A DNA stretch of 64,000 nt from RYN-230 sp963768945 (GTDB lineage Bacteria > Actinomycetota > Actinomycetes > Streptosporangiales > Streptosporangiaceae): NCBI GenBank assembly GCA_963768945.1, contig CAVYJW010000003.1, positions 1,798,001-1,862,000 on the forward strand, in the 5' to 3' direction. This document shows, one piece after another, positions 43,877-52,955 of this stretch; the first letter of the stretch is position 1; each line of letters begins with the position of its first letter. A program made the translations under genes and the position numbers. The notes under the pieces are model-generated. The model was given only the letters and a program-made list of their open reading frames with translations, did not search any database and was not told the origin of the DNA.

Positions 43877-45919
43877 ATGCCAGGCATGATCGAGGATTAT
43901 GCGCTCATCGGCGACATGCGATCGGCGGCGCTGATCAGCCGGGACGGCTCGGTGGACTGGCTCTGCGTGCCCCGCTTCGACTCCGCCGCCTGTTTCGCCG
44001 CCCTGCTCGGCACCGACGAGCACGGGCACTGGAGCATCGCCCCGGCCGCCGCGGCCGAGGCCGTTGACCAGGTGGGCGACGCACCCCATCCGCAGGCCAG
44101 CCGCCGATCTCAGGCCAGCCGCCGATCTCAGGCCAGCCGCCGATCTCAGGCCAGCACCGCTCCAGGGGACGCCAGCCCGGCCAGCACCGGCCCGGGCGCG
44201 GCCGTCCCGGCCAGCCAGCCGGGCGCCCCCCAGACCGTGGGCCAGGGCATCACGGTCACCCGGCGCTACCGGGGTGACACGCTGATCCTGGAGACGGACT
44301 GGCATACGCCCACGGGCGCCATCCGGGTCACCGACTTCATGCCTCCCCGGGACGGCAAGCCGGCCGCACTGGTGCGCATCGTGGAAGGCCTGGCCGGGTC
44401 GGTGGACGTGTCCTGCGTGTTCCGGGTGCGGTTCGGCTACGGGCAGGTGATGCCCTGGGTGCGGCGGGTGGACAGCAACGTGCTGGCCGTGGCCGGCCCG
44501 GACGCGCTCTGGCTGGCCACGCCGGTCACGCTGACCGGCCGGGGCATGGCCCACCAGGCTACCTTCGCCGTCATGGCCGGCGAGCGCGTCTCGTTCGTGC
44601 TGACCTGGGTGCCCTCGCACGAGGGTGCGCCGGACCTTCTTGAGCCGCTCCGGGCGGAGTCGGAGACCCAGAAGTTCTGGGACGAGTGGGTGTCCCGCTG
44701 CACCTACCAGGGAACCTACCGCGAGGCGGTGATCCGCTCCCTGATCACGCTGAAGGCCCTCACCTTCGAGCCCACCGGGGGCATCGTGGCCGCAGCCACT
44801 ACCTCGCTGCCGGAGGACCTCGGCGGGGTGAGGAACTGGGACTACCGCTACTGCTGGCTGCGGGACGCCACCATTACCCTGGAGGCCCTGCTGCGCACCG
44901 GGTACACCGACGAGGCCTTCGCCTGGCGGGCCTGGCTGGCCCGGGCCGTGGCGGGCGACCCGCGCGACGTGCAGATCATGTACGGGGTGGCCGGCGAGCG
45001 CCGGCTCGACGAGTGGGAGGCCGACTGGCTGCCCGGCTACGAGAACTCCGCACCGGTGCGGATCGGCAACGCGGCGGTGAACCAGCGCCAGCTCGACGTC
45101 TACGGCGAGGTCATCGACGCGCTCTCGCTCGGCCGGGCATCCGGCATCGCGGCGGACCGGCACGCCTGGTCCCTGCAGCGCGCCCTGCTCTCCTTCCTGG
45201 AGAAGCACTGGGACGAGCCGGACGAGGGAATCTGGGAGGTCCGCGGCCCGCGGCGGCATTTCGTGCACTCCAAGGTGATGGCCTGGGTGGCCTTCGACCG
45301 CGCGGTCCGCATGGTCCGCGCGGTCGAAGGCGGCATGCCCGGGCCGGCCGAGAAGTGGCAGGCCATCCGGGACCAGATTCACCAGGAGGTTTGCGAGAAG
45401 GGCTACGACGAGAAGCGCGGCGCGTTCATGCAGTACTACGGCTCGTCCCAGCTCGACGCGGCCGTCCTGCTGATCCCGGAGGTAGGTTTCCTGCCGCCGG
45501 ATGACCCCCGGGTCGTGTCGACGGTGCGGGCCGTACAGCGCGAGCTGATGAGCGACGGGCTGGTGCGCCGTTACCAGCTGGCCGAGGACGACCCGGGCCA
45601 GGCCAGCCCGGACGGGCTGCCCGGCAGCGAGGGCGCGTTCCTGGCCTGCAGCTTCTGGCTGGCCAACGCGCTGCACATGATCGGTGCGGACGAGGAGGCC
45701 GAGAAGCTGTTCGGGCGGCTGCTGACCCTGCGCAACGACCTGGGGCTGCTCAGCGAGGAATACGATCCCCGCTACGGGCGGCAGGTCGGCAACACCCCGC
45801 AGGCTTTCAGCCACGTGCCGCTGATCCAGGCCGCGCTCAACCTGGACCAGCATGCCGGCGCGCACTGCCGGGCGCGGGTCGCGGGCGCGCCGGCCGTCCA
45901 GCGGCACGGCGAACGGTGA
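43877..45919 (+). CDS. glycoside hydrolase family 15 protein (trehalase/glucoamylase-like)
   Basis: A 680-residue cytosolic enzyme, probably hydrolysing trehalose or an alpha-glucan. The N-terminal beta domain begins IEDYALIGDMRSAALISRDG and DWLCVPRFDS. The (alpha/alpha)6 barrel has NWDYRYCWLRDATITLEAL with a conserved acidic region, and EGAFLACSFWLANAL near the C-terminus holds the second catalytic acid. An 18-nt repeat near residue 75 encodes QASRRS three times, then a Pro/Ser linker absent from typical members. ATG 43877 has GGAGG 6 bases upstream. It overlaps the sulfotransferase gene by 4 bases. Confidence 0.92.
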   Translation: MPGMIEDYALIGDMRSAALISRDGSVDWLCVPRFDSAACFAALLGTDEHGHWSIAPAAAAEAVDQVGDAPHPQASRRSQASRRSQASRRSQASTAPGDASPASTGPGAAVPASQPGAPQTVGQGITVTRRYRGDTLILETDWHTPTGAIRVTDFMPPRDGKPAALVRIVEGLAGSVDVSCVFRVRFGYGQVMPWVRRVDSNVLAVAGPDALWLATPVTLTGRGMAHQATFAVMAGERVSFVLTWVPSHEGAPDLLEPLRAESETQKFWDEWVSRCTYQGTYREAVIRSLITLKALTFEPTGGIVAAATTSLPEDLGGVRNWDYRYCWLRDATITLEALLRTGYTDEAFAWRAWLARAVAGDPRDVQIMYGVAGERRLDEWEADWLPGYENSAPVRIGNAAVNQRQLDVYGEVIDALSLGRASGIAADRHAWSLQRALLSFLEKHWDEPDEGIWEVRGPRRHFVHSKVMAWVAFDRAVRMVRAVEGGMPGPAEKWQAIRDQIHQEVCEKGYDEKRGAFMQYYGSSQLDAAVLLIPEVGFLPPDDPRVVSTVRAVQRELMSDGLVRRYQLAEDDPGQASPDGLPGSEGAFLACSFWLANALHMIGADEEAEKLFGRLLTLRNDLGLLSEEYDPRYGRQVGNTPQAFSHVPLIQAALNLDQHAGAHCRARVAGAPAVQRHGER

Positions 45920-46890
45920 CCGGGGCGCCCCGCCCCGCCGCCGATCCGGGCGACTACCCGGACGCGGGCAACGTTCCCCCCAGCCCGGCCCCGCCCGGGC
46001 CACGCCCGCACATTCTCGTCGTCAACGGGCGGAAGGTCCGCCAGCCGGTGTTTGTCATCGGCGCCCCGTGCTCCGGTATCGACCTGCTGGCCCGTGCGCT
46101 GAAGCGGTCCGCGGGCTTCCACTTCACGCTGGGCCAGCGCTGGGTCATGCCGGTGGTGCAGGCCTTCGCCCGTCGGCCGTCGATCTCCCGGGGGAAACCC
46201 GAGGCCGCCGCGACCGTGTTGCGGGACGCGTTCGCCCAGGCCTGGCAGGTCACCGCGGACTGCTGCCTGGGCTGTACCCAGCAGTGCCGTGAGGCCGGCC
46301 GCCTGGATGGCGTCGGACCGTGTGTCAGCCAGCAGTCCGTCATCCGTTACGGAGACGCCAGCCCCGACCTCATGTACTGCACCGAGGCGCTGCTGGACGC
46401 GTTCCCGGACGCGCGGATCCTGCAGATCATCCGCGACGGCCGGGATGCGGTGGCCGGGATGCTGGCCGATCCGGCCGTGCTCGCCTGGTTCCGGCCGGGC
46501 TTCGTGGACATCGACGCCGAGTTCCCGCAGCCGCTGCTGGGCCTGGAGACCGACGCCGACCGGGCCGCCTGGCCCGGGCTGTCCATGACCGCCCGGTGCG
46601 CGATGCGCTGGCGGGGGACGGTGCGCCAGATGGCGCGGCTGCGCGGGCAGCTGTCCGCTGGCCAGATGGTCACCTTCCGTTATGAGGACGTGATCCGCCA
46701 GCCCGCCGATGCTGCCGCCGCCATCTCGGAATTCCTGTCCACCCCGGTGCACATGCTCGAGCCAGGCGCGCCGGGCCACACGGCCGCGGCCGAGCCAGGC
46801 TCGTGGCGCCGCCTGCTGGTCCCGGCGCAGGCTGGTGAGATCGAGGCCGTCGCGGGTGAGGAACTGCGCCGGGTGGGATACGGCGCCTGA
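45916..46890 (+). CDS. sulfotransferase family protein
   Basis: A 324-residue protein with a sulfotransferase fold: PVFVIGAPCSGIDLLARAL near residue 45 is the PAPS 5'-phosphosulfate loop (GAPCSG in place of the common GxPRSGTT). ILQIIRDGRDAVAGML near residue 168 is the 3'-phosphate-binding motif, and FRYEDVIRQP follows. A cluster of four Cys (CCLGCTQQC) near residue 115 is unusual. The GTG start overlaps the GH15 stop (GTGA), so the two are probably made together, perhaps acting on a trehalose-like sugar. That link is inference. Confidence 0.8.
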   Translation: MTGAPRPAADPGDYPDAGNVPPSPAPPGPRPHILVVNGRKVRQPVFVIGAPCSGIDLLARALKRSAGFHFTLGQRWVMPVVQAFARRPSISRGKPEAAATVLRDAFAQAWQVTADCCLGCTQQCREAGRLDGVGPCVSQQSVIRYGDASPDLMYCTEALLDAFPDARILQIIRDGRDAVAGMLADPAVLAWFRPGFVDIDAEFPQPLLGLETDADRAAWPGLSMTARCAMRWRGTVRQMARLRGQLSAGQMVTFRYEDVIRQPADAAAAISEFLSTPVHMLEPGAPGHTAAAEPGSWRRLLVPAQAGEIEAVAGEELRRVGYGA

Positions 46891-46898
46891 GAGGAAGA

Positions 46899-47032
46899 CA
46901 CCTGACGAGACGGGCACCTGACGAGATCCGGCACCTGACGAGATCCGGCACCTGACGAGATCCGGCACCTGACGAGATCCGGCACCTGACGAGATCCGGC
47001 ATCTGACGGGATACGGCATCTGACGAGACGGA
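46899..47032. repeat. 17-nt tandem array, 8 units, after the sulfotransferase gene
   Basis: Units of CACCTGACGAGATCCGG begin at 46915 and repeat at 46932, 46949, 46966 and 46983. Diverged units lie at 46899, 47000 and 47017. Each contains CCTGA, echoing the gene end GCGCCTGAGAGGA at 46885. The period is not a multiple of three. There are no spacers, so it is not a CRISPR. Confidence 0.9.
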
Positions 47033-47063
47033 CGCTGAGAGACGGGCGGGTGAGGAGGCCGAC

Positions 47064-47801
47064 GTGGATCTGGGCCTGCGGGACCGGGTCTACCTGGTGA
47101 CCGGCGGCAGCCGCGGGCTCGGCTATGCCGCCGCCGAGGCTCTGGTCGCCGACGGGGCACGGGTAGTAGTGAGCGCCCGCGATGCCGCGGGCACGACGAG
47201 GGCGGCCGGGGTCCTCGGCCCGGGGCGAGCGGTGGGGGTGGCTGCCGACAACGCCGACCCCGGCACCCCCAGCCGGCTGATCAGCGCAGCCCGGGAGGAG
47301 TTCGGCCGCCTGGACGGCGCTCTGATCAGCGTGGGCGGGCCCGCTGGCGGCACGGCCGCGGACACCCCCGACGAGGCCTGGCAGGCCGCATTCGGCAGCG
47401 TCTTCCTCGGGGCGGTACGGCTGAGCCGGGCGCTGGCGGCCGCGCTCACCGAGGGCGGGTCGATCGCGTTCGTGCTCTCCTCGTCGGTCCGTGTCCCGAT
47501 CCCCTCGCTGGCCATTTCCAACGGGCTGCGCCCGGGCCTGGCCGGGTTCGCCAAGACCCTCGCCGACGAGCTGGGGCCGCGCGGGATCCGGGTGAACGGG
47601 CTGCTGCCAGGCTGGATCGCCACCGACCGGCTGCGAGAGCTCGGACCGGCCAGGGACGCGATGGCGGACAGCATCCCGCTGCGCCGCATCGGCGAGCCGG
47701 CCGAGTTCGGCCGGGCCGCCGCGTTCGTGCTATCCCCCGCAGCCAGCTACCTGACCGGGACAATGCTCCCGGTCGACGGCGGCGCGCTGCGGGTCATCTG
47801 A
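47064..47801 (+). CDS. short-chain dehydrogenase/reductase with altered active site
   Basis: A 245-residue SDR with a normal NAD(P) site (VTGGSRGLGYAAAEAL) and C-terminal LTGTMLPVDGGALRVI. The usual Tyr-x3-Lys is replaced: after the catalytic-type FVLSSSVRVPIP comes LAISNGLRPGLAG, with Ser/Asn-x-x-Arg where YxxxK is expected. Such SNxxR-type SDRs form a known subgroup and may be reductases with another mechanism or non-catalytic. The GTG start has GAGGAGG upstream. Both flanks are tandem-repeat arrays. Confidence 0.85.
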   Translation: MDLGLRDRVYLVTGGSRGLGYAAAEALVADGARVVVSARDAAGTTRAAGVLGPGRAVGVAADNADPGTPSRLISAAREEFGRLDGALISVGGPAGGTAADTPDEAWQAAFGSVFLGAVRLSRALAAALTEGGSIAFVLSSSVRVPIPSLAISNGLRPGLAGFAKTLADELGPRGIRVNGLLPGWIATDRLRELGPARDAMADSIPLRRIGEPAEFGRAAAFVLSPAASYLTGTMLPVDGGALRVI

Positions 47802-47985
47802 GCGGCCGCGGGTGAACGGCCGCGGGTGAACGGCCGCGGGTGAACGGCCGCGGGTGAACGGCGGCGGGTGAGCGGCGGCACCGGATGAGCAGCACCGGCG
47901 GGGCGGCAACGAGCCGAGCGGCTACGAGCCGAGCGGCTACGAGCTGAGCGGCATCGGGTGAGCAGCACTGGGCGGGGCGGCTACG
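47802..47985. repeat. compound repeat island between two convergent genes
   Basis: From the SDR side, CGCGGGTGAACGGC-type 14-nt units (each with TGA) repeat about five times from 47808 to 47878. From the ABC-exporter side, on the minus strand, CCGCTCGGCTCGTAG (15 nt, the end of that gene) recurs three more times, and a 28-nt block with GTGCTGCTCA is inserted twice. The whole 180-bp gap is built from copies of the two gene ends. Confidence 0.85.
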
Positions 47986-49906
47986 AGCCGAGCGGCGTCG
48001 CAGCGGGCTCCTGCCGAGCGAACTGGGTATGGTACAGCTCCGCGTATAGCCCGCCCGCCGCCAGCAGGTCCTCGTGAGTACCGCGTTCCCGGACCTGGCC
48101 CTCGTCGATGACGAGGATCTGGTTTGCTTCCCGGATGGTGGACAGCCGGTGCGCGATGACCAGCGACGTCCGCCCGGTCAGCGCGGTCTTCAGCGCCGCC
48201 TGCACCGCCGCCTCGGACTCGGAGTCCAGGTGCGCGGTGGCCTCGTCCAGCACCACCACGGACGGGGCCTTGAGCAGCAGCCGCGCGATGGCCAGCCGCT
48301 GCTTTTCCCCGCCTGACAGCCGGTAGCCGCGGTCGCCCACCACCGTGTCCAGTCCGTCGGGCAAGGCGGAGATGAGCTCCCAGATCTGGGCCGCCTGGCA
48401 CGCTGCGACGAGGTCTGCCTCGGTGGCCTCTGGTCTCGCGTAGCTGAGGTTGGTCCGGATGGTGTCATGGAACATGTGCGCGTCCTGGGTGACCACGCCC
48501 ACCGCGTCGTGCAGCGAGTCCAGGGTGACGTCGCGCAGGTCCTGAGCGCCGATCAGGACCGCGCCCTCGTCCGGGTCGTACAGCCGGGACACCAGGTGGG
48601 TGATCGTGGTCTTGCCCGCGCCGGACGGCCCGACCAGGGCGGTCAGCTGCCCGGGCGGGGCCTGGAAGGTCACCCCGCGCAGCACGGGCTGGACGCCGCC
48701 CGCACGCTCGGGCACGGCGTGCGCGATCGACTCGAGCGAGGCCAGCGACACCTCACTGGCCGCCGGGTAGTGGAACGAGACGTGCTGGAAGTCGATGGCC
48801 GGGGCTGAACCAGGCCGGCCGCTGGCGGCCGGGGCGCTGGTGCGCAGTTGGACCGCCCCGCGCTTCTCCTGGATCAGCGGCTTCAGGTCCAGCACCTCGA
48901 AGACCCGGTCGAAGCTGACCAGGGCGGTCATCACGTCCACCTGGACATTAGACAGCGCGGTGATCGGGCCGTAGAGCCGGGCCAGCAGCGCGGTCAGCGC
49001 GACCAGCGTGCCGATCTGGAAGGCGTGGTGGATGACCAGGGTCCCGCCTACCCCGTAGACCACCGCGGTGGCCATCGAGGCCAGCAGGGTCAGCGCGATG
49101 AACAGAGTCCCGCCGTACATGGCGGTGACCACGCCGATGTCGCGGACCCGGGCCGCGCGCCCCGCGAACACCTCGCTCTCCTGCTCCGGCTTCCCGAACA
49201 GCTTGACCAGCATCGCGCCGGCCACGTTGAACCGCTCGGTCATGGTCGAGCCCATCGCCGCGTCCAGCTGCATGGACTCGCGGGTCAGCCGCTGCAATCG
49301 CCGGCCGACCAGCCGGGCCGGGATCACGAAAGCGGGGATCATCATCAGCGTGATCACCGTCACCAGCCAGGAGAGGCTGAACATCGCGATCAGCACCAGG
49401 ATCAGGGTCAGCGCGTTGGACACCACCGCGGCCAGAGTCGAGGTGAGCGCCTGCTGCGCGCCGATGACGTCACTGTTCAGCCGGCTGACCAGGGACCCGG
49501 TCTGGGCCCGGGTGAAGAAGGCGATCGGCTGCCGCTGGACGTGCGAGAACACCTGGGTGCGCAGGTCGTAGATCAGCCCCTCGCCGATCCTCGCGGAGTA
49601 CCAGCGCATCGCGACCGACAGCACCGCGCTGGCCAGCGCGATGCCCGCCACCACCGACGCCACCGCGATCACCACGCCGACGTTGCTGGCCAGGATGCCC
49701 CGGTCAATGATGGTCTTCATCAGCAGCGGCACCGCGACCGTGAAGACGGCGGCGAGCGCGTTCATGCCCAGGAACAGGGAGAGCTCACGGCGGTAGGGCC
49801 GCGCGTAGGACATGATCCTGCGGACGGTGCCCGGCTTCAGCCGCTGCCGGGTGACCTCGGAATCCCGGTAAAACGAGCGCATCGCATGCCAGCTGGACGC
49901 ATACAT
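47981..49906 (-). CDS. ABC exporter, fused permease and ATPase (MsbA/multidrug type)
   Basis: A 641-residue half-transporter: six membrane helices to about residue 330 (including LIMKTIIDRGI-like first helices), then an ATPase with LVGPSGAGKTTITHLV (Walker A), RLSGGEKQRLAIARLLL (signature), SVVVLDEATAHLD (Walker B) and VIAHRLSTIREAN. It probably works as a homodimer exporting lipid or drug. The ATG at 49906 is the likely start. A Pro/Ala-rich insert lies between the domains. Confidence 0.92.
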   Translation of the reverse strand: MYASSWHAMRSFYRDSEVTRQRLKPGTVRRIMSYARPYRRELSLFLGMNALAAVFTVAVPLLMKTIIDRGILASNVGVVIAVASVVAGIALASAVLSVAMRWYSARIGEGLIYDLRTQVFSHVQRQPIAFFTRAQTGSLVSRLNSDVIGAQQALTSTLAAVVSNALTLILVLIAMFSLSWLVTVITLMMIPAFVIPARLVGRRLQRLTRESMQLDAAMGSTMTERFNVAGAMLVKLFGKPEQESEVFAGRAARVRDIGVVTAMYGGTLFIALTLLASMATAVVYGVGGTLVIHHAFQIGTLVALTALLARLYGPITALSNVQVDVMTALVSFDRVFEVLDLKPLIQEKRGAVQLRTSAPAASGRPGSAPAIDFQHVSFHYPAASEVSLASLESIAHAVPERAGGVQPVLRGVTFQAPPGQLTALVGPSGAGKTTITHLVSRLYDPDEGAVLIGAQDLRDVTLDSLHDAVGVVTQDAHMFHDTIRTNLSYARPEATEADLVAACQAAQIWELISALPDGLDTVVGDRGYRLSGGEKQRLAIARLLLKAPSVVVLDEATAHLDSESEAAVQAALKTALTGRTSLVIAHRLSTIREANQILVIDEGQVRERGTHEDLLAAGGLYAELYHTQFARQEPAATPLGS

Positions 49907-49984
49907 GAGCGGGAAAACCTCCCTGCCTCCGGGGATCTTCCCGGGTCCGCTACAGGCGAACGCCGTGCTAGCCCGGGGACCGTC

Positions 49985-50769
49985 CTAAACTCCGAGACGG
50001 GCGCGCTGCAGCGCGGCCTGCGTCCGGCGTTCCGCGGCGGACTGCTGGTCCAGGGTATGACCTGGGGCCTGCTGGAGGAGTTCCTTGGTGGCCCGGGCCA
50101 CGGCCGGCTCTACCGCGAGGAGCGCCGCCACCAGGTCACCCACCGCACCGTCCAGCTCCGCCCCAGGCACCACGAGCTCGGCCAGCCGCAGCTCGGCGGC
50201 CTCCGCGGCCCCGACTGTGCGGCTGGTCAGGCACAGCTCAAGCGCCCGGGGCAGGCCGACGATGTCGACCAAGGGCTTGGTCCCGGTCAGGTCCGGCACC
50301 AGGCCGAGCGCGGGCTCTTTCATGCACAGCTGGGCGTCGTCGGCGAGCACCCGCAGGTCACAGGACAGCGCGAGCTGGAACCCGGCCCCGATCGCATGGC
50401 CGCGCACGGCGGCCACTGACACGATGGCGGGGTCACGCAGCCAGGTGAACCCGGCCTGGACCGAGGCGAGCCACTCCTCGAAGCCAGGATCGCCGGCCCC
50501 GGCCAGGCTCTCGCCGGGGACGCCGTCCGGGGTGAACAGGCGCAGGTCGATCCCGGCGGAAAACGAGGGACCCGCGCCCCGCACCACCACCACCCGCACC
50601 TCGGGAGGCAGTGCCCGCCCGATCGCTGCCAGCCCGCGCCACATCCCGGGCGTCATCGCGTTGCGCCGCTGGCTCCGGTCGAGCGTGATCGTGGCTGCCC
50701 CGGCGACAGGCGCGCCGACATCCAGGAGCAGTCCGGCGCGGGTGCGAGATCGGACTGTCCGGCCGTCAT
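49985..50769 (-). CDS. enoyl-CoA hydratase/isomerase family protein
   Basis: A crotonase-fold enzyme of about 260 residues: ITLDRSQRRNAMTPGMW, then GAGPSFSAGIDLR and HAIGAGFQLALSCDLRV forming the oxyanion hole, and ALGLVPDLTGTKPL. The ATG at 50769 has a perfect GGAGG that directly follows the stop of the upstream HTH gene, but its frame (MTAGQSDLAPAP) differs from the conserved frame, which starts around RAGLLLDVGAPVAG. One missing C near 50730 would join them. Alternatively the frame opens within the HTH gene. The substrate is unknown. Confidence 0.85.
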
Positions 50770-50774
50770 CCTCC

Positions 50775-50996
50775 TTAGCGCTTCGCCCGCGCCTTGCCGC
50801 GCGTCGCGCCACCGCGGCCACGCAGCGAGACCCCGTTCTCCGAGAGGATGCGGTGCACGAATCCGTAGGACCTGCCGGTGGCGGCGGCCAGCGACCGGAT
50901 GCTCTCCCCCGCGTCGTACCTCTTCTTCAGATCCGACGCCAGCTTGGTACGGTCGGCACCGGTGACCCTGGTGCCTTTCTTGAGGGTCTCGGTCAC
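50775..50996 (-). CDS. small helix-turn-helix DNA-binding protein
   Basis: A 73-residue protein: a Lys-rich start (MTETLKKGTRVTGADR), one helix-turn-helix (GESIRSLAAATGRSYGFVHRIL) and a Gly/Arg/Lys-rich tail (RGRGGATRGKARAKR). A widely conserved actinobacterial protein of this size and sequence, often near ABC-F or enoyl-CoA hydratase genes. Probably a nucleoid-associated or regulatory protein. Its stop is followed at once by the Shine-Dalgarno and ATG of the enoyl-CoA hydratase gene. Confidence 0.88.
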   Translation of the reverse strand: MTETLKKGTRVTGADRTKLASDLKKRYDAGESIRSLAAATGRSYGFVHRILSENGVSLRGRGGATRGKARAKR

Positions 50997-51124
50997 GCGT
51001 ACCTCCCGTGAACTGAAGTGACCACTGCGTTACGTCTCCCGCCATGATCACCCATCACGGCAGGATCGGCTACCCACATCCAGGTAAGTGATCACTTCTT
51101 TTTCGCGCAGGGCCAGGCTGCCCG

Positions 51125-52725
51125 TCACGCCAGGGCCACGAGGTCGGCGAGGCCCTCATTCCAGGTGTCTTCCACACCGTCGGGAAGCAGGATGACCTTT
51201 TCCGGCGCGAGCGCCTCGACCGCGCCCTCATCGTGCGTGACCAGCACGATCGCTCCCTGGTAGCGGCGCAGCGCGCCGAGGATTTCCTCCCGGCTGGCCG
51301 GGTCGAGGTTGTTGGTCGGCTCGTCAAGCAGCAGCACGTTCGCACCCGAGACGACCAGGAGGGCCAGCGCGAGCCGGGTCTTCTCCCCGCCGGAGAGCAC
51401 GCCCGCCGGCTTATCCACCGCGTCGCCGGAGAAGAGGAAGGAGCCGAGGATGCGCCGCTGCTCGGCGTCGACCAGGTGGGGCGCGGCGGTGCGCATGTTC
51501 TCCAGCACGGAGCGCTCGGTGTCGAGGGTCTCGTGCTCCTGGGCGTAGTAGCCGAGCCGCAGCCCGTGCCCCGGGGCGCACCTGGCCGGTGTCGGGCGTC
51601 TCCATGCTGGCCAGCAGGCGCAGCAGCGTGGTCTTGCCTGCCCCGTTCAGGCCGAGTACCACGATCCGTGATCCCCGGTCGACGCCATGTTGACGTCGGT
51701 GAAGACCTCGAGCGAGCCGTAGGACTTGGACAGGTCAGCCGCGGTCAGCGGTACCCGCCCGCATGGCGCCGGGTCGGGGAACCGCAGACGTGCGACCCGC
51801 TGCGGGGCCACGCTCAGCGGCAACCCCGGCGAGCAGCCGTTCAGCGCGCCGCTGCATGCTCTGGGCCGCCTTGGCCTTGGTCGCCTTGGCCCGCATCTTG
51901 TCCGCCTGGGCCTGCAGCGATGCGGCTTCCCGGGACGCGTTGGCGTGCTCGCGCCGGCGCCGCTTCGCGTCGGTCTCCCGCTGCTGCAGGTAGACCTTCC
52001 AGCCGACGTTGTACGATGTCCAGCATGGCGGGTATCGGCGTCAAGGTGGAAGACCTTATTGACCACCACGTCGAGTAGCGCGGTGTCGTGGCTGATCACC
52101 ACCAGCCCGCCGCGGAACGCCTTCAGGTGGTCGCGCAGCCACGCCACCGAGTCGGCATCCAGGTGGTTGGTGGGCTCGTCCAGCAGCAGGGTCTGCGCGT
52201 CCGCGAACAGGATCCGGGCCAGCTCGACCCGGCGCCGCTGGCCCCCGGACAGCGTGGCCAGCGGCTGGGCCAGCACCCGGTCCTGCAGTCCCAGGCTGGA
52301 CGCGATCGACGAGGCCTCGGCCTCCGCGGCGTAGCCGCCGAGCAGGGTGAGGCGCTCTTCCAGCTGGCCATAGCGGCGGACCGCGGCGTCACGGCGGGCG
52401 GGGACCCCGTCAGACATCTGCTCTTCGGCGGCCCGCATGGCCGCGCGCAGCTCGTCGAGCCCCGGCCGGACAGCACCCGGTCCAGGGCCAGGCCCTCCAG
52501 GTCACCGGACCGCGTGTCCTGCGGCAGGTAGCCGATGCTCGAGCCGCGCCGCACGCTGCCTGCCGCCGGGACGCCCTCGCCCGCCAGTACCTTGGCCAGG
52601 GTCGTCTTGCCCGCGCCGTTCCGGCCGACCAGGCCGATCTTGTCGCCCGGCGCGATCTGGAAGCTCGCGTCCGCCAGCAGCAGCTGCGCACCCGCGCGCA
52701 ACTCCAGGCCGGTCGCCGCGATCAC
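51125..52725 (-). pseudogene. ABC-F type ATPase, about six frameshifts
   Basis: A ribosome-associated ABC-F protein in pieces. The total span fits a normal ABC-F of about 533 residues. From GTG 52725 come GDKIGLVGRNGAGKTT (first Walker A), LSGGQRRRVELARIL and LLLDEPTNHLD. The linker follows (YNVGWKVYLQQRETDAKRRR), then KLRFPDPAP-like sequence. The second domain has VVLGLNGAGKTTLLRLLA, LSGGEKTRLALALLV and LLLDEPTNNLDP. The frame changes near 52470, 52050, 52020, 51810, 51660 and 51585, most repaired by one base in a G/C run. All motifs are intact, so sequence error is more likely than decay. Confidence 0.85.
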
Positions 52726-52812
52726 CAGGCACCACTCCAGACGGGGATTGAGGGGAAGAAGCGGCACGGCCGCGGGCCCGCATCCAGGGTACCCGCCGCC
52801 CGCGCCCGCCCG

Positions 52813-52940
52813 CCCAGCCCAGAACCGCTCCCCGCGGAACCGCCCAGCCCAGAACCGCCCACCCCAGAACCACCCAGCCCAGAACCACCCAGCCCGGAAC
52901 CACCCAGCCCAGAACCGCCCAGCCCGGAACCACCCAGCGC
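52813..52940. repeat. 15-nt tandem repeat, about 8 units, upstream of the ABC-F gene
   Basis: Units of CCCAGCCCAGAACCA with G/A variation run from 52813 to 52940 between the ABC-F start and the end of the acVLRF1 gene. In one minus-strand frame they would read FWAGW-type pentapeptides fused to the ABC-F N-terminus. This is an unlikely protein and I treat it as non-coding. Confidence 0.8.
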
Positions 52941-52955
52941 GGAGCACGGTCACGG

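Noticed and set aside
43385..46003. 872-residue minus-strand open frame
   Set aside because: Only its last 123 residues (the lipoprotein) look real. The rest is antisense to the GH15 gene.
46899..47032. CRISPR-like array
   Set aside because: Units are directly abutted with no spacers, and no cas genes are present.
52726..52953. FWAGW-repeat N-terminal domain of the ABC-F protein
   Set aside because: Low-complexity repeat upstream of the normal ABC-F start at 52725. ABC-F proteins begin directly with the first ATPase domain.
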